Assembly: GCF_008831285.2 (NCBI RefSeq)
Contig: NC_045142.1
Span: 20,401,354-20,465,353 of the forward strand
DNA: 64,000 nucleotides
Reading direction: 5' to 3'
From: Nymphaea colorata
Lineage: Eukaryota; Streptophyta; Magnoliopsida; Nymphaeales; Nymphaeaceae
The position numbers and the translations under genes are program-made. This document shows positions 35,228 to 46,410 of the stretch, piece after piece (the stretch's first letter is position 1; each line of letters starts with the position of its first letter). Under the pieces are notes generated by a model that had not been told where the DNA came from, made no database searches, and worked only from the letters and a program-made list of their open reading frames with translations.

Positions 35228-37556
35228 TTAGAGGCTGTTTGATGGTCACTGGACAGGCGGAACGGGACAGGCTTGTTCTGTTTAGTTGACTTTTTTTATC
35301 AAACGCTGTCCGCAGTACAGGATAGACAGGACAGACAATCGAAGAAGGGTATAAATTACTGCCCGTCCCTCACTGTTTTGAGCTAACCCTCGGAACAGAG
35401 TGGAACAGAACACCATCTCCCCCCCGATCTTTCCTCGCTTCGAGCTTCTCCTCCTCCTCCTCCGTCTCTCTCCTTTTCTCTTCTGAGGCTCCCCCTCGCC
35501 CACTGCTCTCTCTTCCTCCATTCCATCAACCGACGAGTCGATCGTTTGCAGTAGCCGGTGTCTGTCATCGCCTCAGCCCGTCTTCGGCATCCTTCATCGC
35601 CTCAGGGCACCATCTCCGGCGTCCCTCAACCTTTCGTCTCTTTGTCGTCAAAGTGTCACTTGAAACTGGTGTCTTGGGAGAGAGGGGTTCCAGAGTCAAG
35701 AATGCGAGAGTGTCCATGGTTATGCGGAGCAGTACAGGAAGATCAAGAGCGCAAAACAGGACAACATGCTTGCGCCAGGCATGGATGGCGAGTTTGTCCT
35801 CTCCGAAATCGCCCAGTTCCTTGGGTCAGGCTATCGATCGTGCTGAAGTAGCGCCGACTCGAAGGGGCTCTTCGCCTTTCCGATCGTGGAAGGCTGCATT
35901 TTTTTTTTTTATCTTGATCCTTCTGTTTCTTTCTCTTGTTGAGGGTTTTGATGCTTGTCATGTATAGGCTGATCCTGTCATGTCGGTTAAGAAGATTGAT
36001 TCATGTACAGGGAAATCGAAGGAGGATTATGGAACGAGATTTCCTTCTGAACTTGTTCCCCTTTTCTGGTCCTTATCAGTGGTTCTTGTCTGTCCTAAAC
36101 TCCTAGGAGGCCAAAAACAAGAACTCTGTGATCAAAATCCTTTAATCACTGCCAATGTTGTGTTAATTCCCTAGCTTTAGATAGGAGATATTCTGTGAAA
36201 GTGATCCTTGTTGCTGAGCGTTGGTTGTACCTGTGTCTACACCATCTGAGAATCCTGCCTTGTTATATCTGAATCATATCCGTCTCCCACTGATGCTGCC
36301 TCTGGTGCATGTGATGAAGTTCCACAAATTTTCAAGAGGAAAACTATCAGAATATGAGCATCAATCTGTCTGGGATAATATTTTTAACCTCATCAGCTAA
36401 CTGAATAAGTAAAGGACTTCTTAAAATTCTAGCGACCTTTCCATTTCCATTAACAGCATTTATAACCCACTGGCCCACGGGCTAATTCTTACACTCTTTG
36501 GATGATTACTGTCATCTGAATCAGCCATCATCATATTGTGAAGCATAAGGCTGTTCAATCTGTTGCTATGTTTGTTTGCTTGTGAAATTTTGAACTACGA
36601 AAGAGAAACTTGATCTTGGTTTTAAACTCGACTGGATCCTTAAACGACATTGATGCTCTGCATATAATGTTTAAGGGGGCAAATACTGTGAGATATCCAA
36701 AACCTTAGTTTCTGCTGAAACTGAGCAACTACATGCTTTGAAATCTCTGTAAATCATGGTATTTATACAATTACAAGACCTAGGACTCCCTACAAACTGG
36801 CTTTGAGGATCCTTCTCGAGTGTTCCAATGCTAGCTTCATATGTGTTTCTACCGTAAGTAGTCGCTTCTACAGGGGTTGTTGTGGACTCATTTTGAACAT
36901 TTTCATCAAAGTTGGTGCAAGAAGTATTGACTTGGTATGAGCTACATCAACATTCAGGTCATCTGCATCTCCAAAAGTGTCTTCTGTCTCCATCACAAAT
37001 AGAAATGGAAAATGCTCAGTGTGAGATGAAAATGACAAAGCTGCTTCAACTTGTCTAGACTGTCTCAGCTTGCACAATACCACATGTTTTTAGTACTCAG
37101 ATTATTTTTTCGCCATTTATACTCATTAAATTATCAACAAGAAATTGCAGGATTATGAGCGTCCAAGTCGATCTTTTAGTGCAAGTTGCATCCTAGTGTG
37201 CTGTTTTCAGTGAGACTTGCTAGAAACTTATTGACCTTTCTCATCAATGGTTAGTTTGATCTTTGGTTTTGAGGCTGCCAGAATCCAGATAATGAAGCGC
37301 AAACGTCAGACAGAACTGACCATGGAAAACAAAAACATCGGACAGACAGATAGATCGGACAAGACAAAACAAACGTCAGACAGGACGGACAGAACAGACA
37401 CACGAAACAAATACCGGACAAGAAGAACGTATGTTCTGTTCTTAAAATCATCAAACGTGGACAAGAACATCATTGTCCATAGGATAGGACAATAGTGTAA
37501 TGGACAGGACGTCCTGTCTATCCTGTCCCAATGGACAGCAATCAAACGACCTCTTA
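35228..37556. mobile_element. PIF/Harbinger-like non-autonomous element, 2.3 kb
   Basis: The element is 35231-37553. Its left end GAGGCTGTTTGATGG and right end (read inward) GAGGTCGTTTGATTG are inverted repeats, flanked on both sides by the trinucleotide TTA. TTA targets and GAG..TGTTTG ends fit PIF/Harbinger. Clustered GGACAG/GGACAGG words lie within 150 bp of the left end and 300 bp of the right end, where transposase-binding sites would be. The interior holds a CT-rich stretch and a GC-rich patch (about 35560-35890) that may be captured gene sequence, but I find no transposase. It lies in an SCL30-like intron. A second copy of its right end is at about 59429-59663. Confidence 0.72.
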
Positions 37557-39310
37557 AGGAACATGAAAATAGTTGACGAACATAATCGACAATGACTAGT
37601 AGCAAGACCGTAGACGCCTAGCACCCATTTACACCAAGGAAACCATACCTTGTGTAATAGTCCTTTGGCAGATACACACCCTTATGGGCCCATAGCGTTC
37701 AAAAGGGATTCAAAGATCTTCTGGCCTGCAAGGAAGCCAAATATGTTGCCTTAAACATTATCAAACAATAGTTCAACAATATGTAATTGCTGTCTACCCT
37801 AGGATAAACCAATATATGGGCAAATGCAATCACATTACCTGCAATCCAGAGGAATATTTCGAATGAGGACTTCCATTACTACTTTCTTTTCGGCCACCAT
37901 ACCTCCCTCTGGAGGAGGACTTCTTCCTCTACCGCCATATCCACTTCTTCGAGGACTTCTTCATCTGCCACCATATCACTTGTTCACACGCACTACTTTG
38001 AGAGCTTAACCTAGTGAAACAGCAAAATATTACACAGCCAAAGCCAAGCAGCAGTACCTTGAGCACTCGAGGAATGCCCTTTACATGCTTCAGACTTGCA
38101 CATGACATTGTGGTTGATTCTTCACAGAAGTGGAAACATGAAATCTAATGTCATGTCAAGCACAACAACATAAAAAATCCCATATCTGTTCCGAGATAGT
38201 GATGGATACAATGTCAAGGCGCTCATTTCAAACTTCAAGATCAAGCATAGGCCTTAAGAACCAACTTCTGTTGAAAAAAGTGTTCACACAATAGATATTC
38301 CTTATAATGTAGAAGATTCAGACACTTTCAGTTATAGGTCCATGTTTTACCTCATGAGGCACCTGCCCATTACTGTGACACACTGGTGACAGAAGAACTG
38401 ATGCGGAAAAAAAAATTGCTACAACTGTAACAATAGTGATAACAACATAAAAAAGATAAATTTCAGAAACTAAAACCTTTTAGCTCGTTAAGTACTCCAA
38501 AAACAGAAAACTGTAGTTTCAATTCGAAATTCATAATCTTGAGACCCTTTTTAAGATGAGAAAACTTTTAGGATACAATAATTTTCACATGGGAGATTTT
38601 ACCCTTCCTTAGCCTTCCCCATGTCCATTTAACTTGGGTGCTTGTCTACATGGAAAATCTGCGGTGCTTCATAGGCAGCCACATCAAGTTTCAAGAACCT
38701 GTCTCTATTTCCCATGTAAGCATCAACAGCATGGTCCAGAATATAAATGAGATCACAAAGGTGTCAGAACACCATACATGCCAAAGCAATGAAGCGGTAG
38801 AAATAGTTTCAATGTGATTGAGGATATAGTGAAATCTCTATGATATGGTCAATGGTTATTGATGTGTTTTTACACTCATTCCGTTCAGTAATATCCACAA
38901 GCCTCTCATTCTCCTGTATGGCAAGAAGCCCTCCAGTTGCATGAACTTGGGCATCACTTCTCGTATGCATAAAAGAACTGAGCTGCATATGTAGAACCAT
39001 AAAGTAACCAAAAAAGCTAGAGGCAGAGGTGAAAAAAATGTGAAATATTTGTTCATTTTGGTAACACTGAAGGTTCTATTAAGATGGACTGATAATCAAA
39101 GCTAGACGGGGTCTAGACTGCATGTCGTCAATTCTCAAATTGTTTCATAATTCACTCAGAAAAGAAAACAGAGGACAAACGAAAGAGGGAAAAGGACTGA
39201 TTATCAGAGCTAGACGGGGTCTAGGCTGCATGTCGCCAATTCTCATATTGTTTCATAAGAAAACAGAGGACAAACAAAAGAGGGGAAACCAATGTTATCC
39301 GTATCGTATA

Positions 39311-39586
39311 TGTTAGCCTCGGATTGGCCAACTCCCACAGCAGCTACACGCTGCAGCACTCACACACACAGCCGTAGGAAGCCCAGCTTCTCTTCACGTC
39401 AAAGGTTATTCTTCATTCGGGTTTGCTTACCTCATAAGAGGTTTAAGTATATGACGTGCTGGGTTGGGTTGCACACTCTAACCAGACCCGACCCGGAACA
39501 AAAGAAATTATTTAAGCAAAAACACCCAAAACTGTTAACGACAATTAAAAAAACTGAAATAAAACGGAAATAACTTGCGCCTAACA
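39311..39586 (-). mobile_element. 3' LTR of the gypsy chromovirus (276 bp)
   Basis: On the minus strand it starts TGTTAGGC directly after the polypurine tract GAAGGAGGGGAAA (39588-39600) and ends GGCTAACA, so the ends are the inverted pair TGTTAG/CTAACA. No matching 5' LTR was found beyond the gag region. Confidence 0.75.
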
Positions 39587-39615
39587 ATTTCCCCTCCTTC
39601 AGCACCACCTTGCCC

Positions 39616-41300
39616 TCAAGGTGCAAAATCTGGAAAGCGATTAATAATGTCTTCAGCCTTTTCCCATGTCGCTACGCCCTCCTCAGTATTGTTCCACTCT
39701 ATTAACCACTCAACCGATTTCGAGCCCTTTTGATTGATCATGCGCGTGCCAAGTCGACGGGAAGGGACAGCCTTGGTTTGATCTTCGTTGATGGGCCCTT
39801 CGATTATGTCTTCTTCAGTCGGTGGTTGGGGGCACGTCTTAAGCTTTGAGACGTGAAAAACGGGATGCATATTACTTCCAGCGGGCAGTAGCAATTCGTA
39901 AGCAAGAGGACCAATGCGCCTGATGATGCGAAATGGGCCAACATAACGGGGGGCGAGTTTGTTGTACCCTCGTGGTTGACGATACCCTGCTGCGTGGGTC
40001 GGCCTGCGTAGGTACACTCATTCGTCAACGTTGTACTGTTGGTCCCGGTGTCTGCGGTTGTATTGGATCACCATTCGGTTGCGCGTGAGGTGTGTTTTCA
40101 GATCTCCCAGAATAGCGTCCCAGCAGCAGAGTTGAGTGTCCACTGATTCTTCTCTCGCTGTGTTAGGCTGGTATCGACGTATAGTGGGAGGGGGATGCCC
40201 ATACACGCCTCAAATGGTGTGACACCGGTCGATGAATGCCAACTGGTGTTGTATGAGAATTCAGCCCATGACAGACATTCTGCCCATAGGCGTGGACGTT
40301 GCCCTGCAAAACAGCGTAAGTAAGTCTCGAGGCACCTGTTTACAACCTCTATCTGACTGTCGGTTTGTGGATGGTAAGCTGTGCTCAGTTGTAACTTCGT
40401 GCCCTGTAACTGAAAATATTCCCTCGAGAAGGAGCTGATAAAGATGGGATCTCTATCGCTGGTTATCGACCTGGGCATGCCATGTAGCTTCCCAATGTGA
40501 TCTTGGAAAGCACGAGCGACGGTCTTGGCAGAATATGGATGCGATAAGGGTACAAAATGTGCATATTTCGACAGGCGGTCCACCACTACCAAGATAACAG
40601 ACATTCCCCGGGATGATGGCAGACCTTCTATGAAGTCCAACGATATGTCTTCCCATATAAGCTCTGGCGTGGGAAGCGGAAGAAGCAGTCCAGCTGGTTT
40701 CATCGTTTCATGTTTGTTCTTTTGGCATATGTCGCATCCCTTTACAAAATCGGTGATGGCTCTTTTCATTCCTGGCCAATAAAAGGTAGGTCGTAGTCGA
40801 CGATAAGTACCCTCCACGCCTTCATGACCGGCCGCTTGCTCATTATGATAATGTTGTATAAGGGTTTGCAGCAAGGTGGACTCGGGCGGAATGAAGATGC
40901 GTCCGCTGTGATATAGGTATGGTGATTTCCACTCGTACCCATACACTCTAAGGGGATTCTTCTCCAGCTCATCTCTAATCTTCTTTACCGAGGTGGCTCT
41001 TTCTTGCGCTTGTCGAATCTCATCCCATAGGTGGGCCTGCACTTGTGAAATGGCAAATAAACTACTAACCTGCTGGTCGTGTGAGCGGGACAGCCTATCC
41101 GCTGCTGCGTTTTTTTTTCCTTTGTGATAGCAGATCTTGAAGTCAAAGCTCATCAATTTCAGCATCCATTTTTGGATTGATGAAGATAGGGTGGACTGCT
41201 TCAGGCAATGTTTGAGACTACAGTGGTCGGTTAAGACAAGAAACTGTTGCCCCAAGAAATAGTGCTTCCATTTGAGTACGGCAAGGACTATGGCGATCAC
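39616..41300 (-). pseudogene. pol: Gypsy RNase H end, integrase and chromodomain
   Basis: The frame 41300-40098 (400 codons) starts in the RNase H domain (YFLGQQFLVLTDHCSLKHCL, ending at AADRLSRS). It continues with the integrase zinc finger (HYHNEQAAGHEG, CDICQKNKH) and the complete catalytic core with Asp in LDFIEGLPSS, Asp in TSDRDPIF and Glu in QIEVVNR. After a frame change the C-terminal part (40206-39616, with one stop) has RYVGPFRIIRRIGPLAYEL and a chromodomain-like tail (VEWLIEWN, ATWEKAEDI). The chromodomain identifies a chromovirus; in that group it steers integration to certain chromatin. This is the best-preserved coding part of the element. Confidence 0.9.
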
Positions 41301-41303
41301 CTC

Positions 41304-42215
41304 TCATTCGTAAGCAGATTTACTCGCAAACGCCGAACCCATTGCTCGATTGAAATAAGCGATGGGATGTCGCTCTTGGCTTAGCACCGCACCCACGCCC
41401 GAATCGGATGCATCTGACTCGACTGTAAACGGAAGTTGAAAATTAGGCATCTGCAAAACCGGGGTTGTAGTCACTGCCTCTTTGAGTTGTTGGAATGCTT
41501 GCTCTTGCCTGTACACTCCACGCAAATCGGCCCTTCTTAGTTAGTGCCGTGAGTGGTGCTGCGATAAGGCCGTAGTTTCTGACAAACTTACGGTAGTAGC
41601 CCATGAGTCCAAGGAACGCGCGCAACTCGCGCACGGTTCTAGGTGTACCCCAACCTTGCACCGCCTGGATTTTTTCTTGTTCCATGCTCACCTTCCTGCA
41701 GCTGATCACATGTCCTAGATAAGAGATCTGGGACGTGCCAAAAACAAATTTGGAGAGTTTGGCGTGTAACTTATGCTGCTTCAAGGCTATTAGCACTGTT
41801 CGTAAGTGGTCAAGATGTTCTCGCTCTCCCTTGCTGTAAATCAAAATGTCATAAAAAAAAACAATACGAACCTTCGTAAGAAAGGACGAAACACATCGTT
41901 CATCAGCGATTGAAAGGTGGAAGGCGCGTTCGTCAGCCCAAAGGGCATGACCATGAACTCGTAGTGCCCGTCGTGCGTGTGAAAGGCGGTCTTAGGAATG
42001 TCGTCCTTCACCACACTGATTTGATGACACCCGGAGCGTAGATCGAATTTCGAGAAGACGCACGCCTCATTCAGCTCATCGAGTAAGTCTTCCACAATGG
42101 GAATCGGGTACCTGTCCTTGATGGTGATGGCGTTCAATGCACGATAATCCACGCAGAAGCGCCAACTCCCGTCCTTCTTTTGACAAGCAAAGCAGGCGAA
42201 GCAAAGGGGCTACGG
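41304..42215 (-). pseudogene. pol: Gypsy reverse transcriptase and RNase H start, broken
   Basis: The RT starts in frame at 42152 ([18 protein letters not shown]) and includes [11 protein letters not shown] and [14 protein letters not shown]. At the catalytic YxDD box the reading frame is destroyed. A 9-T run (41852-41860 as A on the plus strand) is followed by TATGACATTTTG, leaving a single Asp where two are needed. The frame resumes with [14 protein letters not shown], then YLGHVIS, FLGLMGYYRKFVRNYG and PLTALTKKG. The RNase H N-terminus (VESDASDSGVGAVLSQ) follows at 41525-41304 in a shifted frame, then a TGA where Arg is usual (AYE-stop-EVIA). RT function is lost. Confidence 0.9.
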
Positions 42216-43693
42216 CTAGGCTGAATTACACCTGCTTCCAACATCTCTGGTACAAGTTCTTCGAGGGTTTCTCGTTGTAGCAGTAGGGTCTAGATTTGAT
42301 AGGTTTGGCCCCCGACTGTAATTCGATGCATTGTTCATATCCTCTTTCCGGTGGTAGCGCCTTAGGCGTGCTAAAAACTGCCCAAACTCCTGTAGCATTT
42401 CCTGTAGTGTGCTCTTAAACACTTCGGAGCCGAATCGGACATCTTTTTCTTCCTTTTGTGCCTGCACGTGAATGGTTAGTAGGAGAAAAGAAGTGGATGG
42501 TCCCTTCATCAAGCAGACAGTTGGTTCTTCCAAGCACGGTCGTCTAGGGCTTGCCTCCAATGTAATTCTTTCGTTCGCGGGCCCTTTAATCTGCATTTTC
42601 ATGCCCTTGAAATCCCATACCACTTCTCCCAATTCGTGCAACCACTGGATGCCTAAGACCAGGTCAGCTCCCGCCATGGCTAAAATGTAAAACTGTACAG
42701 GGAAGTGAAAACCTTGGATCTCTAACCTTTCTATCTGGCACTTACCCCTGCACCTCAGGGTACTCCTACTATCACGTCAAATGAGGGTTGCACCTCCATA
42801 TGGCAGCCCAGGGCTCGGGCAGATTTCTCACAAATGAAATTGTGAGTCGATCCCGTGTTGATTAGCACGCTGACTTGCCGGGCTCGTAACTTGCCTTCCA
42901 CATGCATGAGATGGGGAACCTCATTTCCAGCCAACGCGTGCAGCGAAATTTCGGGTACCGTCTGGTTTTCCACCTCTTCCGGTTCCATAGGCATGGGCGG
43001 AATCGCCTCAGCCTCGAGTGGTTCGTCGCTCTCCTTGACTAGATACATGTGTAGGCGTCTGCAGTTATGCCCTGGAACGTACGACTGATCGCAGTGAAAA
43101 CATTGGTTCAGCCGTCTCTTCTCCTTGATTTGTTCGGGTGTCAACACCGTACCCGATTGTTTAATGCTCGACAACTCTACATTGTAGTCGAGATACGCCA
43201 ACGGCCCAAAGCGCACCGTGAGCTCTTTCACCAATGTCGTCCAGTCTGGTCTCCCTTGCTGCGACACCAATTAACGGAACCAATGCACCGCCGCCCCTTC
43301 AAAATAAACCGTCGCGTGACGCACTCTTTCGTCACCGACGATTCCCTGGCAATCGAAATATTGTTCGGCGTGGAACACCCAACTGATCGGATCGTCACCC
43401 GAAAACCGCGGAAAATCCATCTTCGCTGGGCGCCAGGCTATGCCCCCGTTCCTTGGCGAACCCTGTCCCATGCGCTCGTCCGACTGGATCTGATCTGAAT
43501 CAAGCGATTGTTGCCGGGAACCTTGTCACAGGCTTTCTCGCAAGAGTGCCAACATCGCCTGCTGCTCCACCAACATGGCCTCCAATCCTGTGTCCCCCGT
43601 GCTCAGGTGTTGATCCATCCCATGCATCTGCCCTTCCACACTGCCGATCACCGTATCCACTTGATTTCGGTGTTGTTCCACCGCTGCCATGGC
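42216..43693 (-). pseudogene. gag: Gypsy gag and protease, broken
   Basis: Minus-strand gag appears to start at 43691 (MAAVEQHRNQVDTVIG), stops at about 43526, and continues with FPRFSGDDPISWVFHAEQYF (43471-43271) to an in-frame TAA. The next frame (43270-42755) joins WTTLVKELTVRFGP and IKQSGTV directly to EQIKEKRRLNQCFHCDQSY, so part of gag between them is deleted. The zinc knuckle C-x2-C-x4-H is visible (CFHCDQSYVPGH), with Cys following as NC. The protease carries VLINTGSTHNFI, with Asn in place of the catalytic Asp of the usual DTG/DSG. DLVLGIQWL lies at about 42665-42639. Confidence 0.85.
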
Positions 43694-43985
43694 GTCGCGC
43701 GCGGTGACTCGAATTCTCTTCAGCTGCTTATTATGTTATTTTGAATGTCTGATTTCTTATTTTGGAATGTGTTGTTCATACTTCATATGCATGAATGTTT
43801 CTTTAAATACATTTTTCTTGATTTTTTCTGATTTTGCTTGTTTTTTTATTTTTTTTTTATTTTTTCTATTTTTATGAATTTTTAATATTTTAAAAAATTA
43901 AAAAATTAATTTTACAATACGTTACGATACGGAATATAGGTCGGCCCGACCGATACGCGATACGCTACGCCTTTGATAACATTGG

Positions 43986-46410
43986 GAGAAACATTAAGCC
44001 ATATCAAGCGTGTCAAGAAACATTAAGCCATATACAGTGCCGAAGAGAGGCAGAGCGAGAGGAAGAGCAAAAGACAGAGAGAAGGATAATTGCAGACACA
44101 AAAAACGTAAACGGATGTCATGCACCCATTCTTCCCAAGTGAGCGACAGTAGAAGCAAGCAACATAGAGGGAGAGAGGGAGAGAGAGAGAGAAGAGAGAG
44201 TCTTTATTCCATGCCTGAGGAGTGAGGAGAGGTGAAGAAGACGGTGCGCTGCTGAGAAGAGAATCTTGCAGTCGCGATGGAAAAAGGAAGAAGCTGAGAA
44301 GAGGACGAAGTCACAAGCTCGCCTGCGAGTACGAAACGAACACCGCCTGCCATTGCCGTCGCCGTTCATCACCTGCCGTCGCCGTTCGCCGCCGTTCACC
44401 ACCTGCCCTCGTCGGTCTTCGATGAAGCGTCGTGGCTCGTGGGTAAAGAGTGAAGAGGAAGAAGGCAGTCAACGAAACAAAATAGGGTTCGAAGATTTTA
44501 ACATGAAAATGGTTAAAAACTTTAAAATAATATAAAACGTTAAAATTCAAAATGGACAAATTTGGACTTGATCAAAGTTGACCGAGTCCAAAAATGGTCA
44601 AAAATGACCCCCGTTACGTTGACCATACCCGTTGTTGCATTGACCGCACCCGACACCGTACCCATACCGTACCGTGCGGGTACTCCTCGTCGTGTAACTT
44701 AACTTATAAAGCAAAGTGCTCAGTGCCTCAACCATTCTGGAGACCCTAAGATATAGCATTCTGGAATAGTAAAACAAAAATGTCAAGTATCCATAGCTGA
44801 CAAAAAGCAAATCAGGAGATCAGATCTCTATTTCATTTATATGTACTATAACTAGAAAGACAATGGCAGTGGCCAAGAAAACACAGTTGACAACGAATTC
44901 ATGTTTCATTTTTGCAAGCCAAATTAATGATCATTTTAGCGTCAAAAGCAAACTTCATACTGCAGAGAAGATGTTAACAAACTACAAAAGAAAGAAGACA
45001 TAATATGAATATTTATGCAAATGACTGTAAACGGTTGACAAAGTATATGATAAGAATATTAGCCTCGAGAAGGTTAACCTAAACTGGTTAGCAAGACTTG
45101 AATAAGTTTGCCCTTTTCACTGAAAGTAGAAGAATATTTTGATAATGGCTGACCACAGATGTAGGATAGCACCTAATTTTATACCTCTTCCTGGTATAAT
45201 ATTGTTTCCTGAAGAAGGATGAAATGAGATGTGCATATCAAGTGCAGCAACATAGAGAGGAACAACATTCTACGCTCTCCTTTGCTGCATTTGATGTCGT
45301 GCAAGGCATTACAGCTACAAAATCTACTACTTGGGAGATCAAATTCCAAGATGAATTTAGAACACTTTAGCATGTCAAATATGGTATATACAGTACTGCA
45401 CGATAGTAGAAGCTCAACTCGTTATTTCTTCAGCTTATATTTTCATGCATAATATTCCCTTATGAGGTTATTGCATATTCAGCATCTCGGCTTTTGAGTG
45501 CCTATATTCTGTCCCATTCACACTCATATTCTGCCAATTTGCTTGGAGTTTAGTAACTAATAATTTCAGGTTTAGAAAGAAGCATGATTAAGAATGCAAT
45601 AAGGTCAACGCAGCATGACCATTTCTACTGAGCCCCTTTTACAGTCTTGTATGGAGGCCTAGCCCTTCTGCACTGGTCCTCCAAGGAGTCAACTAGGTTT
45701 AAGCACTCTTCAACCTATTTTGTTCATCTAATGCCCAATCACATGCAGTTTATGGTAGCTACATGAAAGTTTCTATATTTAATTGATGCATTTCTTAGTC
45801 ACTATATAGCTTTGATAAAGTTTACACTCAGTTTATGGTTGAAGACCTACTTTGGACACGTCTAGACCATTGTATAAATGAATGGAATTTTATACGTGCA
45901 TACATCAGTGTCCAATAAAAGCAGTCTCTATAGATTTGTGGTGAGAGAGAGAGAGAGAGAGACACACACACACACACAAAGTTTGCAGCTCTAGAATGCA
46001 AGCAGTGTCTGCACCGAAGTACATGAGAAGGGTTAGAAAATGCAAATGCTTTCTCAAGGTTTCTATATGTGATTCATGATCATTATAGTCAAAGAGATAA
46101 AATGTGTGTTTGTCTCCAAAAAAAAGCTATTTCTTGCACAGAAATTCATGAGAAATGTTTCAAAATGCTTTCTCAAGATTCTCATATGTGATTAATGATC
46201 ATTAAGATCAATCAGGAAACATGTATGTTTCTCTCCAATGAAAGCAGCCTCTTGCACAGAGATTCAGGAAAAGTGCTGAAAAGTGTTACAATATCTGATT
46301 ACTGATCCTTGTGGCTGACAAGTGAAAATGTGTTTCTAGAGCATATCCTTCCCCTAAGTAGAATGTTCCTAAGAGATGAATAGTATAAAGATCGATTCAA
46401 GCTGTTGTAC
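43986..46410. other. Remainder of the large MSH5 intron
   Basis: Holds (GA)n at about 44163-44200, a GC-rich patch at 44330-44420, a CCGTACC/ACCCG-rich patch at 44600-44690 that may be a MITE end, and a (GA)n(CA)n run at 45944-45976. I see no supported exon. 45290-45240 on the minus strand weakly resembles the missing MSH5 exon but is not convincing. Confidence 0.5.

Larger units (their letters stand above)
33608..37985 (-). pseudogene. SCL30: SR splicing factor, SCL30-like, truncated
   Basis: Four exon pieces lie in order on the minus strand. About 37985-37839 carries an Arg/Ser/Gly-rich N-terminus (RSPRRSGYGGRGRSPP) and, after small indels, VLIRNIPLDCR. 37725-37649 carries PEDL, IPFERYGPIR and VYLPKDYYT. 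34354 to about 34198 carries GVFGFVLFADPFDASDAQYH and MNGQIFCGRELTVVIAAET. 33648-33608 carries GVSGYDVWRPTYYG. The first three make one RRM (RNP2 and RNP1 regions) as in Arabidopsis SCL30, a nuclear pre-mRNA splicing factor. Splice sites (CAG|GCCAGAAG, ACAAG|GTATGG, GTGCAG|AGAACC, TTTCAG|AGGAG) are kept. TGA stops replace Arg codons in at least three places, and indels shift the frame. The RS tail is missing. A 2.3-kb transposon sits in the second intron. Confidence 0.85.
39289..43985. repeat. Small inverted-end repeat split by the gypsy element
   Basis: CCAATGTTATC at 39289-39299 and its reverse complement GATAACATTGG at 43975-43985 bracket the gypsy copy. The left remnant is only about 20 bp. 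The right remnant (about 43740-43985) is AT-rich and ends in ATACG/GATACG words. The likely explanation is an older MITE-like repeat into which the gypsy element inserted. Confidence 0.5.

Noticed and set aside
43700-43990. 5' LTR of the gypsy element
   Set aside because: Looked for the reverse complement of TGTTAGGCGCAAG beyond gag; only AT-rich MITE-like sequence is present.
45179-45373. Missing MSH5 exon (LRVTGMDDG...KER region)
   Set aside because: Only a weak KGERRMLFLS resemblance that would overlap the next exon; splice sites not convincing.
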